Shown piece after piece: positions 42,752-49,052 of a stretch of DNA of 64,000 nucleotides (its first letter is position 1; every line of letters begins with the position of its first letter). The stretch covers positions 2,294,001-2,358,000 of the forward strand of contig NC_007925.1 in assembly GCF_000013745.1 (NCBI RefSeq), given 5' to 3'. The notes beneath the pieces were generated by a model. The model was not told where the DNA came from, made no database searches, and saw nothing but the letters and a program-made list of their open reading frames with translations. Source of the stretch: Rhodopseudomonas_A palustris_F (GTDB taxonomy: Bacteria > Pseudomonadota > Alphaproteobacteria > Rhizobiales > Xanthobacteraceae). A program made the translations under genes and the position numbers.

Positions 42752-43000
42752 CTATTTGTCCGCCGCGCTCCGCGGCCTGACGCGCGGCATCGTCTCGATA
42801 GGCGTGGCGCGCCACTGCCGGATGCGTGGTCTGCCCCGCAGCGGCGTAGCGCCGTGGTTCTCGGCCGGCTTGCCGGCCGGAGTGTTCGTTTGCCGAGGGT
42901 GCTTGCGATCAATCCAACCCAGCATCCACCAACCGAACAGGCCCATCGAGATCACGCCGATAATGGGCCAGGCTATCACCGCGATTTCATTGGCCGGCAT
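42752..43000 (-). CDS. small membrane protein with basic tail, function unknown
   Basis: An 82-residue protein from MPANEIAVIAW. One hydrophobic segment (IAVIAWPIIGVISMGLFGWW, about 6-25) then a basic, Arg/Pro-rich tail. Overlaps the end of the upstream small gene by 14 bases on the same strand. Not a family I know; coding call rests on composition, the ATG and the coupling. Confidence 0.45.
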   Translation of the reverse strand: MPANEIAVIAWPIIGVISMGLFGWWMLGWIDRKHPRQTNTPAGKPAENHGATPLRGRPRIRQWRATPIETMPRVRPRSAADK

Positions 43001-43190
43001 CTGAGTGTTCCAGCTCGAGCAGCGCCCATTGCCCGAAGAAATGTAGGGCTGCCGAGCAGAAGATGCAAACGAATGGAAATGCCTGGAATAGGATCCAGTT
43101 CCGCCGCGGCTCGCCGATGCCGTAGATCCAAGAAGCCAGTGGAGCGAAAACACCGACGGTGATCAAGGCGCCGAGACGGTATTGAACCAA
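42987..43190 (-). CDS. small two-segment membrane protein, function unknown
   Basis: About 67 residues with two hydrophobic segments (LGALITVGVFAPLASWIYGI and FQAFPFVCIFCSAALHFFG). No ATG is found; a TTG at 43190 is the best start. Composition of a real membrane protein, but the start and function are uncertain. May be an operon with the gene at 42752. Confidence 0.4.
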   Translation of the reverse strand: MVQYRLGALITVGVFAPLASWIYGIGEPRRNWILFQAFPFVCIFCSAALHFFGQWALLELEHSDAGQ

Positions 43191-43332
43191 GCCGCGATTA
43201 GTTTGACGCTCTCAGTACGGGCAGGGCTCATGACGGGTTTCACAAGGCGATGACTGCTCAATTAGTCATTTCGCTGGAAGCCGATGCCGAGAACCCGCGC
43301 CACATACCTTCGGCACCAGTTCATCGGGCAGC

Positions 43333-43365
43333 AAAAAGCCCGGCCGAGAAATCCCGGCCGGGCTT
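43333..43365 (-). terminator. rho-independent terminator
   Basis: Perfect 11-base stem (AAGCCCGGCCG with CGGCCGGGCTT) and an eight-base loop, followed on the minus strand by a run of five T. It lies 54 bases after the stop of the small secreted-protein gene at 43419. Confidence 0.85.
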
Positions 43366-43418
43366 AACCATTTCAGCGCGGCGCAGCGATGCGCCGGCGC
43401 TTTAACTCAGGCGTTGCA

Positions 43419-43706
43419 TCAATCGCAGATGCGGACCGGGCGGCTGCGCCAGACGCCGCGGTAGTCGTCCCAGAACCGTTCGCGAACCACGCGGCAGGCC
43501 GGCTCTTCGATATAGACCGGCGCGGGTTCGGCATAACCATAGGCCGGACGGCTCGACGCGATCGCACCACCGAGCAGGGCGCCGCCGATCAGACCGCCGG
43601 CAACGCCGGCGGCGATGCGGCCGCCATCGGCCTTGGCCGGCACAACCGCCGCCAGCGAACCGGCAACCGTGGCGACCGCGAGCAGGGCGGAAATTGTCTT
43701 CTTCAT
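43419..43706 (-). CDS. small secreted protein with glycine-zipper segment, copy 1
   Basis: A 95-residue exported protein. Signal peptide at about 1-26 (MKKTISALLAVATVAGSLAA, cleavage after PAKA). A glycine-zipper-like stretch GVAGGLIGGALLGGAIA follows. The C-terminus has CRVVRERFWDDYRGVWRSR and ends PVRICD, with two Cys that may pair. The gene at 43931 has the same plan and a similar C-terminus. A good terminator follows. Function unknown. Confidence 0.75.
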   Translation of the reverse strand: MKKTISALLAVATVAGSLAAVVPAKADGGRIAAGVAGGLIGGALLGGAIASSRPAYGYAEPAPVYIEEPACRVVRERFWDDYRGVWRSRPVRICD

Positions 43707-43930
43707 GTCTGGGGCTCTCCTGAGGGTGCGCCGCATCCGGCGCGGGGTTGAGGGGCTACTCGCACGCCCGGTTCACAAAGCAATGCGTCATGAAAAACGC
43801 ATGACCGTCAACTTGGAGTAAACGCTTGCCGTTCATTGACGGGGAAAAAAGGTCTTTTTCGGGCTGCTTTCCAATTAGTTCCCAAAAACCGGCCTTTTCC
43901 GCGCGGATCCGTCGAGGGGTGGGCGTCGGG

Positions 43931-44251
43931 CTAGTCGCAAACCCGAACCCGGCGCAGCCGCCAGCCGTAGCCGTCCCAGAACCGCTGCCGCTGCCAATAA
44001 CAGTCGGGCACCCCGAGATAGGCCGGCCCGCCGTAGTAGCCATAGCCGCCGCCATAATAGGCCGGCGCATAATAGCCCGGTCCGTAATAGTACCCCGGGC
44101 CGGCCAAAGCGCTGCCGACGATCGCGCCACCGAGCAGGCCGGCTGCAATCCCCACGCCGAGACCGCGCTGGGCCTGGGCCGGGGCAGGGAGCGCCACCGC
44201 CGAAACAGTCAGGGCGGCCACCGCGCCGAGCGCCATCAATCTCTTATTCAT
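43931..44251 (-). CDS. small secreted protein with glycine-zipper segment, copy 2
   Basis: A 106-residue exported protein with signal peptide (MALGAVAALTVSAVALPAPAQA), a glycine-zipper (GVGIAAGLLGGAIVGSALAG), a Tyr/Gly/Pro-rich segment (YYYGPGYYAPAYYGGGYGYY) and a C-terminus CYWQRQRFWDGYGWRLRR, VRVCD. The paralogue at 43419 shares signal, zipper and the C...RxRFWD...VRxCD ending. Likely envelope-associated; function unknown. Confidence 0.75.
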   Translation of the reverse strand: MNKRLMALGAVAALTVSAVALPAPAQAQRGLGVGIAAGLLGGAIVGSALAGPGYYYGPGYYAPAYYGGGYGYYGGPAYLGVPDCYWQRQRFWDGYGWRLRRVRVCD

Positions 44252-44549
44252 GGCTTCACCTTTGCATCGTTCGTTGCCTGGATCCGACCGCGTGTCGGTC
44301 CGGCTTGGGGGAGAATTTCACAGCAGAGTTGAACACTCCATGAACGCCTGGGCCGCGGACCGGCCGATTTCGACGCCGTCCAATTTACTGGGCAAGTTGA
44401 GGCCAGGGCGCCGACCTTGAGCCATATCAAAACACCGCCGGCAGATTGGAATAGCTTGAAAACACGGCTTTTCCTTTTGCATCACGAGCCCAAGTTGCAT
44501 ATCGGTCTTAATAGCGCTTAGCCACTCACTCTCGGGAATGACGTGACCT

Positions 44550-44996
44550 ATGATTGTGTGTTCTTGCAATGTCCTCAGCGACAACGAAATCCGCGGCGCT
44601 ATTCTGGCTTCCGAAGCCCCGCTCACGACGGGTGAAGTCTATGGCTGCCTCGGCTGCAGCCGGCAGTGCGGTCGCTGCGCCCGGACCATCAAGAAGATCA
44701 TGCATGAGGCCCTGACCGACGTTTGTTCCGCGGTGTGCACGATCGAGCAATGCCATGACGGTCATCAGCATTCCCATCCCGAAAAGCACGCCCACGCCCA
44801 CGACCACTCCCATGGCCATTCCCATGGGCATCGGCATGAGCATGACCACGGGCATCCGCATCCGCACCCCCATCAACCCGCTCCCGCGCACCCGCATCCG
44901 GCTGCCCATCAGCACGGCGAGCCATACCATCATACCCACGAGCACGCCCGCGCGCCCGCCGAAGCCGAACGGGAACTGATCGTGGAAGCCGCCTGA
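44550..44996 (+). CDS. bfd: bacterioferritin-associated ferredoxin with histidine-rich tail
   Basis: A 148-residue protein. Residues 1-65 are a Bfd-type [2Fe-2S] domain, with ligands expected at C4, C6, C40 and C43 (MIVCSCNVLSDNEIRGAIL, RQCGRCARTI); C33 and C36 are extra. Bfd accepts or gives electrons to release iron from bacterioferritin, whose gene follows 160 bases later. Residues 68-133 are a striking tail with 27 His, mostly alternating with D, S, G, P or A (HAHAHDHSHGHSHGHRHEH), absent from ordinary Bfd proteins of about 65-100 residues. It probably binds metal ions such as nickel, zinc or iron. Function of the tail is inference. Confidence 0.85.
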   Translation: MIVCSCNVLSDNEIRGAILASEAPLTTGEVYGCLGCSRQCGRCARTIKKIMHEALTDVCSAVCTIEQCHDGHQHSHPEKHAHAHDHSHGHSHGHRHEHDHGHPHPHPHQPAPAHPHPAAHQHGEPYHHTHEHARAPAEAERELIVEAA

Positions 44997-45070
44997 CGCC
45001 GCCGGTTCGGTCCGCAATGCGGGCGCTTGCGAACGCGTCGTATTCTGTGTTGTCGTTTTGATGCACTGCT

Positions 45071-45087
45071 CCTAGAAGAGTTCGAGA
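45071..45087 (+). promoter_or_regulatory. possible Irr box (iron control element) upstream of bfr
   Basis: TAGAA-GAG-TTCGA (45073-45085) matches the rhizobial iron control element core TAGAAnnnTTCTA with one mismatch. It lies about 70 bases before the bfr ATG. In rhizobia Irr represses bacterioferritin under iron limitation through such sites. Motif match only. Confidence 0.4.
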
Positions 45088-45155
45088 CATGATTTGTCTC
45101 GGATTCCGACGTGCAACAGCCGCCGACGGCTTGGCGGCCATAGGAGAGCGACCAC

Positions 45156-45638
45156 ATGAAGGGCGATGCCAAGGTCATCGAATATCTCAACAAGGGTCTG
45201 CGCAGCGAGTTGACCGCGATCAGCCAATATTGGCTGCACTATCGGCTGCTGGACAATTGGGGTCTGAAGGCCATGGCCAAGCAGTGGCGCAAGGAATCCA
45301 TCGAGGAGATGGAGCACGCCGACAAATTGACCGACCGCATCATCTTCCTCGACGGCTTCCCGAACATGCAGGTGCTGGATCCGTTGCACATCGGCCAGAA
45401 CGTCAAGGAAGTGCTCGACGCCGACCTCGCCGCCGAGATCGGCGCCCGCACGCTGTATCAGGAAGCCGCGACCTACTGCCACGGCGTCAAGGACTACGTG
45501 TCGCGCGACCTGTTCGAGCAGCTGATGAAGGACGAGGAACACCACATCGACTTTCTCGAGACTCAGCTCGATCTGGTCGGCCGCATCGGCATCGAGCTCT
45601 ACCAGTCGACCCGGGTCGGCGAACTCGAGCACGATTGA
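45156..45638 (+). CDS. bfr: bacterioferritin
   Basis: Haem-containing iron-storage ferritin, 160 residues. The haem ligand Met52 is present (IEEMEHADKLTDRI), and the ferroxidase residues E18, E51, H54, E94, E127 and H130 all sit at canonical numbers. It stores iron as a mineral core in a 24-subunit shell. Follows bfd; the two proteins act together in iron release. Possible Irr control through the site upstream. Confidence 0.96.
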   Translation: MKGDAKVIEYLNKGLRSELTAISQYWLHYRLLDNWGLKAMAKQWRKESIEEMEHADKLTDRIIFLDGFPNMQVLDPLHIGQNVKEVLDADLAAEIGARTLYQEAATYCHGVKDYVSRDLFEQLMKDEEHHIDFLETQLDLVGRIGIELYQSTRVGELEHD

Positions 45639-46379
45639 TCCAAGCTCCCGCAGCGATCGCGTCGCACGACGCGATCGCTCGACGATGAGTGGGTATTAGC
45701 TCCCGAACGAGGCGTGTGTCCCGGGCGCGGGGCAGCGCGTAGCGCGGCTCCGCAGACCCGGGACCGTTACGACGGCAGCGATCCGTAACGGCCCCGGATC
45801 TGCAACGCACCACGCCGCAAGTGCGGGGCGTAGCATTGCGTCCGGGGCACGAATCTCGGGGCGGGCTGCCTGCCTGCCTAGGTAATTGCCGGCGCTGGTC
45901 GGGACACTGGCAGCGTTGACCTAGGGATCGGCGCCGCATCGGCCGAGCAGCGCAGCCATCCTCAACCCCAGCAAACTCCACAGCCCCGCACGCACGCCGC
46001 CGCAGTCGGCGACCAAAGAGCGAGTGGTGCATGGGCGGCGACGATCCGCGCCGATCGGCGGCGGCCGGCACACTTATGAGATTGCTATATCCGCACGCCG
46101 CGCGCCGTCTCGTTTTCATATCGCAGTTCTCCCATCTTGCCGGTGCGGTCGAAATCGTCCGCGCAACCTGCGAGATGATCCATGTCGCTGCTGATCAACC
46201 TTCTGAACCTGAACCGCGCCGCCCGGCGGCCGATTGCGATCCGGCGGCGCTTCGCCGCCGCCCAACGATCCGCATCACCGCGCGGCCGAACACGCGCGGC
46301 ATCGCAAGGCGATCGTGACCAGCCGCCGTGCCGCGCTGCTCTCGCCTGATCGATCGCTCGGCCTTGCCACGAATACGCC
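45639..46379. other. gene-poor 741-base stretch
   Basis: Holds repeat family A copy 2 (45716-45851) and otherwise no convincing gene. A short plus-strand frame at 46182-46349 (55 codons, MSLLINLLNLNRAARR then Arg/Ala-rich) is possible but unsupported. Other open frames here have low-complexity Arg/Pro composition of non-coding GC-rich DNA. Confidence 0.5.
45716..45851. repeat. dispersed palindromic repeat family A, copy 2
   Basis: Begins GTGTCCCGGGCGCGGGGCAG and ends CGTCCGGGGCAC. Internal stems match copy 1 (GACCGTTACG with CCGTAACGGCCCCGGATC). About 136 bases, 78 bases after the bfr stop. Confidence 0.75.
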
Positions 46380-46664
46380 ATGTCACGGTCCGATCACACC
46401 ACCGCTGAACGCCGCAATCTGCAGGTGGTGATCCGCTTCGTCCTGCACGTTGCCATCGTCGGCGCGGTTGCGTCGTTCGGCGACATCGGCTTCGCCCGCA
46501 GCCTGGTCGCCTTGCTGTGGCTGTCGGCGATGCTGTGCGTCGGCGCCGCGGTGCTGTTGCGCGAGACGATCGGGGAGCACGTTCTGACTTACTGGGACGA
46601 GGCCGCCGCGTTCGGATCGCTGTTCTGTCTGGCCAACGTCGTACATGCAGCGCTGGCCGCTTAG
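46380..46664 (+). CDS. small integral membrane protein, function unknown
   Basis: A 94-residue protein with three hydrophobic stretches (VIRFVLHVAIVGAVASF, SLVALLWLSAMLCVGAAVLL and AAAFGSLFCLANVVHAALAA). The N-terminus is polar (MSRSDHTTAERRNLQ). No family recognised. The start ATG is clear. Upstream of a small unknown gene and the DapA-like gene on the same strand. Confidence 0.55.
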   Translation: MSRSDHTTAERRNLQVVIRFVLHVAIVGAVASFGDIGFARSLVALLWLSAMLCVGAAVLLRETIGEHVLTYWDEAAAFGSLFCLANVVHAALAA

Positions 46665-46778
46665 CCCGCCACTGGAACTCCATCCATGAGATTGCGCGAG
46701 TCTGATTTCGTCGTTGTGGGCGCGGCGAACTGGCACGCCACGTGCAACTCACAACCTTGTCGCCACAGGAGACTTGAC

Positions 46779-47057
46779 GTGGACCTTGTTACGGAACCTG
46801 CCTCGCGGACCTGCCGCGTGCTGCCCCTTGCCGCCATCGTGCTGATCGGCCGCAACAGCCGCGGCCAATGGGTGGTGCGGGAAAACAATGGCTTGTTCGG
46901 CGGCCTGTTCGTCGATCGCGAGGCGGCGCTGCGCTATGCGACGGCCGGCAACGGCCGCCGCGGCGGCGCCATGATCTGGCCGGTGAGCGAGTTGGAACTG
47001 GCGTTCGCGGCGTCACCGCCGCGCCAAACCGCGATGCCGGCGCGCCGCGCCGCCTGA
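46779..47057 (+). CDS. small conserved protein, function unknown
   Basis: About 92 residues. GTG at 46779 is chosen because AGGAGA lies 7-12 bases before it; the frame is open to 46686. The core IVLIGRNSRGQWVVRENNGL then FGGLFVDREAALRYA and GGAMIWP reads like a compact alpha/beta protein of the DUF2188-like kind, where a residue pattern GxWxVxxxxGxxGGxFxxxxxALxxA recurs. Lies 23 bases before the DapA-like gene, so probably one operon. Confidence 0.6.
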   Translation: MDLVTEPASRTCRVLPLAAIVLIGRNSRGQWVVRENNGLFGGLFVDREAALRYATAGNGRRGGAMIWPVSELELAFAASPPRQTAMPARRAA

Positions 47058-47080
47058 GCGATCGATCGAGGATCACCGAC

Positions 47081-47965
47081 ATGGACGCTTACGCGCCGAC
47101 ACCTGACCTCAGCCGCCTCTCTTCGATGGCGTGGCTCGACGGCTGCATCGCCGATCTGCCGACCCCGTTCGACGCCCACGACGGCCTCGATTTCGCAGGC
47201 GTAGCCCGGTTGTGCGAGCGGCAGATTGCGGCCGGCTGTCCGGCGATCCTGATCGGCGACAATGCCGGGGAGGCGGCGACGCTGTGCCACGCCGAACACG
47301 CCGCGCTGATCCGCACCGCGGTGGCGATCGCGCGCGGCCGCGTACGGGTGATTGCGGGGGCCGGCAGCAATGCCACCGCGCAGGCGATCGCGCTGACCCG
47401 CCAAGCCGAGGCGGCGGGGGCGGCCGCCGTGCTGTCGGTGGTGCCTTACTACAACAGGCCGATGCAACAGGGCATCGTTGCGCATTTCGAGGCGATCGCC
47501 GGCGCCACCGCGCTGCCGGTGATCCTGTATGACAATCCGTCGCGTTGCGCCCGCGGCCTGACCGACGACACCGTGGCGCGGCTGGCGCGGCTGCCGAATG
47601 TCGTCGGGCTGGTCGACGCCGGCGGCGATCTCGGACGTCCGCAGCGGCTGCGCGCACGCTTGCCGGCGGGCTTTCGGCTGCTGTCGGGCGATGACGCCAG
47701 CGCGCCGGCCTTCTTGGCGTTGGGGGGCGACGGCGCCATCTCGGCGACCGCGAATCTGTGCTCTGCGCACCCGGCTATGCGCGATCATTGGATGCGATTG
47801 ACCGCGGCTCTCGCCGAGGACGGCACCGCGGCCGGGTTGAAATACGCGCTGAGCCTGCTCGGGGCGATCGCGCCGCATGTGCGGCCGCCGATGGTCGAGC
47901 CCGGCGAGGCCGCCAAGGCCGCCATCGCACGAGCGCTGATGGCGGGGGTGGACGACGCCCGCTAG
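47081..47965 (+). CDS. DapA-family protein without the Schiff-base lysine
   Basis: A 294-residue TIM-barrel protein of the dihydrodipicolinate synthase/N-acetylneuraminate lyase family. Kept: IAGAGSNATAQAI (91-103), VVPYYNRPMQQG (120-131, with the proton-relay Tyr) and an Arg in NPSRCARGL. Lost: the catalytic Lys, since NVVGLVDAGGDL (173-184) has Val178 where active enzymes have K in GIKEA; and the Thr-Thr pair, since IGDNAGEAATL replaces GTTGESATL. It should not form the usual imine, so it is either inactive, regulatory or uses other chemistry. Start at 47081. Preceded closely by the small gene at 46779. Confidence 0.85.
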   Translation: MDAYAPTPDLSRLSSMAWLDGCIADLPTPFDAHDGLDFAGVARLCERQIAAGCPAILIGDNAGEAATLCHAEHAALIRTAVAIARGRVRVIAGAGSNATAQAIALTRQAEAAGAAAVLSVVPYYNRPMQQGIVAHFEAIAGATALPVILYDNPSRCARGLTDDTVARLARLPNVVGLVDAGGDLGRPQRLRARLPAGFRLLSGDDASAPAFLALGGDGAISATANLCSAHPAMRDHWMRLTAALAEDGTAAGLKYALSLLGAIAPHVRPPMVEPGEAAKAAIARALMAGVDDAR

Positions 47966-48005
47966 CGACGCTTGGATCCGGATGGGCGCTGCAACATTGC
48001 CACGC

Positions 48006-48057
48006 CGTCATTCCGGGTTCGCTCGTTCTTGCGAACGCGCAAGCCGGAATGACCACG
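48006..48057. repeat. short palindromic repeat, 'CGTCATTCCGGG' family
   Basis: CGTCATTCCGG at the left pairs with CCGGAATGACC at the right; the inner part GTTCGCTCGTTCTTGCGAACGC is also self-complementary. It is a short form of the repeat at 13428-13544, located 40 bases after the DapA-like stop. Confidence 0.65.
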
Positions 48058-48222
48058 GCATTTCGGTTCGATGCTTCAATCCAATCGAACATGCTCAAGC
48101 AAATGATCGTTATCGGAAAAGCGCGCGCTTGCCGTCAGGCGCTCGCGCGGCTGATGCCGAAAAACCGGTCATCGGCCGAGCCGCGGCGCAGCCGATGATC
48201 GGCGCCCCCACCAAAGATCGAA

Positions 48223-48432
48223 CTAACTCGGGCGGTGCGGCGGATCGCAATCGTAATAGCCTTCGTCGAGCTTCGCGCGGGACTTCGGCCCCGGTCCGCG
48301 CATGTAGTGCGCGCCGGGGTGATAACGGTCCGGCCCGCGCCAGTTGCGAAAAAGCCCTTTCAGCAGAGCGCCTATCACCTTGGCATGGCCGCTGATGCGT
48401 TCGAACATCGCGTCGGAACCGGTTCGGCTCAT
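48223..48432 (-). CDS. small protein with HYMRGPGP motif, second copy, function unknown
   Basis: A 69-residue protein from MSRTGSDAMFERISG. An amphipathic helix region (AKVIGALLKGLFRNW) is followed by YHPGAHYMRGPGPKSRAKL and the tail YYDCDPPHRPS. It shares the HYMRGPGP word and helix-motif order with the gene at 35758. ATGA overlap with the upstream gene at 48429. Function unknown. Confidence 0.65.
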   Translation of the reverse strand: MSRTGSDAMFERISGHAKVIGALLKGLFRNWRGPDRYHPGAHYMRGPGPKSRAKLDEGYYDCDPPHRPS

Positions 48433-48728
48433 CGGCGGCTCCTGCTGGCGGCAACGGCGATCGGCGCGCGGTCGTAGCGCACGCCGCGCAGCGCCAGTTC
48501 GCGGCTGAGCCGGTGCAGCTTGGCGCCGGCGGTCGCCGCCAGAATGCTTGCGATGAGACGATTGAGCCGGCTCGCCGCGCGGCGCGGCGCCGGCACGAGT
48601 TGTCCGGCGCGGGCTCGGGCGCGGCGCTCGGCGCGCGCCTTGATGCGTGCATGATAGCCGGCGATCTGCGCCAGCCCGGCGTGCAGGCCGTGCCGAGAGA
48701 TCAAGATCTGAGAAATCGAATGCGTCAT
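48429..48728 (-). CDS. small Arg-rich protein, function unknown
   Basis: A 99-residue, highly basic protein from MTHSISQILISRHG. It is helical, Ala/Arg-rich (ARIKARAERRARARAGQ) and ends in RSRR. Overlaps the HYMRGPGP gene start by four bases, which supports coding. No family recognised. Could bind nucleic acid, by charge only. Confidence 0.45.
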   Translation of the reverse strand: MTHSISQILISRHGLHAGLAQIAGYHARIKARAERRARARAGQLVPAPRRAASRLNRLIASILAATAGAKLHRLSRELALRGVRYDRAPIAVAASRSRR

Positions 48729-49052
48729 CGCAGGTCTCCACATCACGTTGGTGAGGCGAAGATGCGCAGCGCGGCGTAGGAAATCGAGACGACGCCAGAG
48801 GCCGCGTCATAGCCGCGGCATAAGTGGTTGGCTCAAAGTGCTCCAACAACGTCAGGCGTTTGCGCCTGACGACGTCCATCCATGGGGAGAAGCGTGCCCC
48901 GGGCGCAGCGCAGCGCGCCGCCCTTGCGGCGTAGTGCGCGGCAGAGCAGGGGCCGTTACGGAACACAGCGTTTGGAACGGTCCCGGCTCGCGTCGCAGCG
49001 CAACAGCGCTGCTCCGCGTCCGGGACACGGCGAATTCGCGGGCAGCGTGGCC
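48729..49052. other. gene-free 324-base stretch with hairpin and repeat
   Basis: Contains a perfect small hairpin at 48851-48870 (GTCAGGCG/CGCCTGAC around TTTG) and repeat family A copy 3. No coding frame is convincing. The hairpin and repeat may end transcription of the chemoreceptor gene, whose stop is at 49053. Confidence 0.5.
48894..49029. repeat. dispersed palindromic repeat family A, copy 3
   Basis: Starts GTGCCCCGGGCGCAGCGCAG and ends CGCGTCCGGGACACG. Close to copy 1 at both edges and to copies 2 and 4 in length. Directly downstream of the chemoreceptor stop. Confidence 0.75.

Noticed and set aside
44318..44626. 102-codon open frame on the minus strand over the bfd start
   Set aside because: Overlaps the conserved bfd start antisense and shows no family or ribosome-binding site.
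46085..46381. 98-codon open frame on the minus strand in the 45.6-46.4 kb gap
   Set aside because: Arg/Ala-rich composition of random GC-rich DNA, no recognisable motif or ribosome-binding site.
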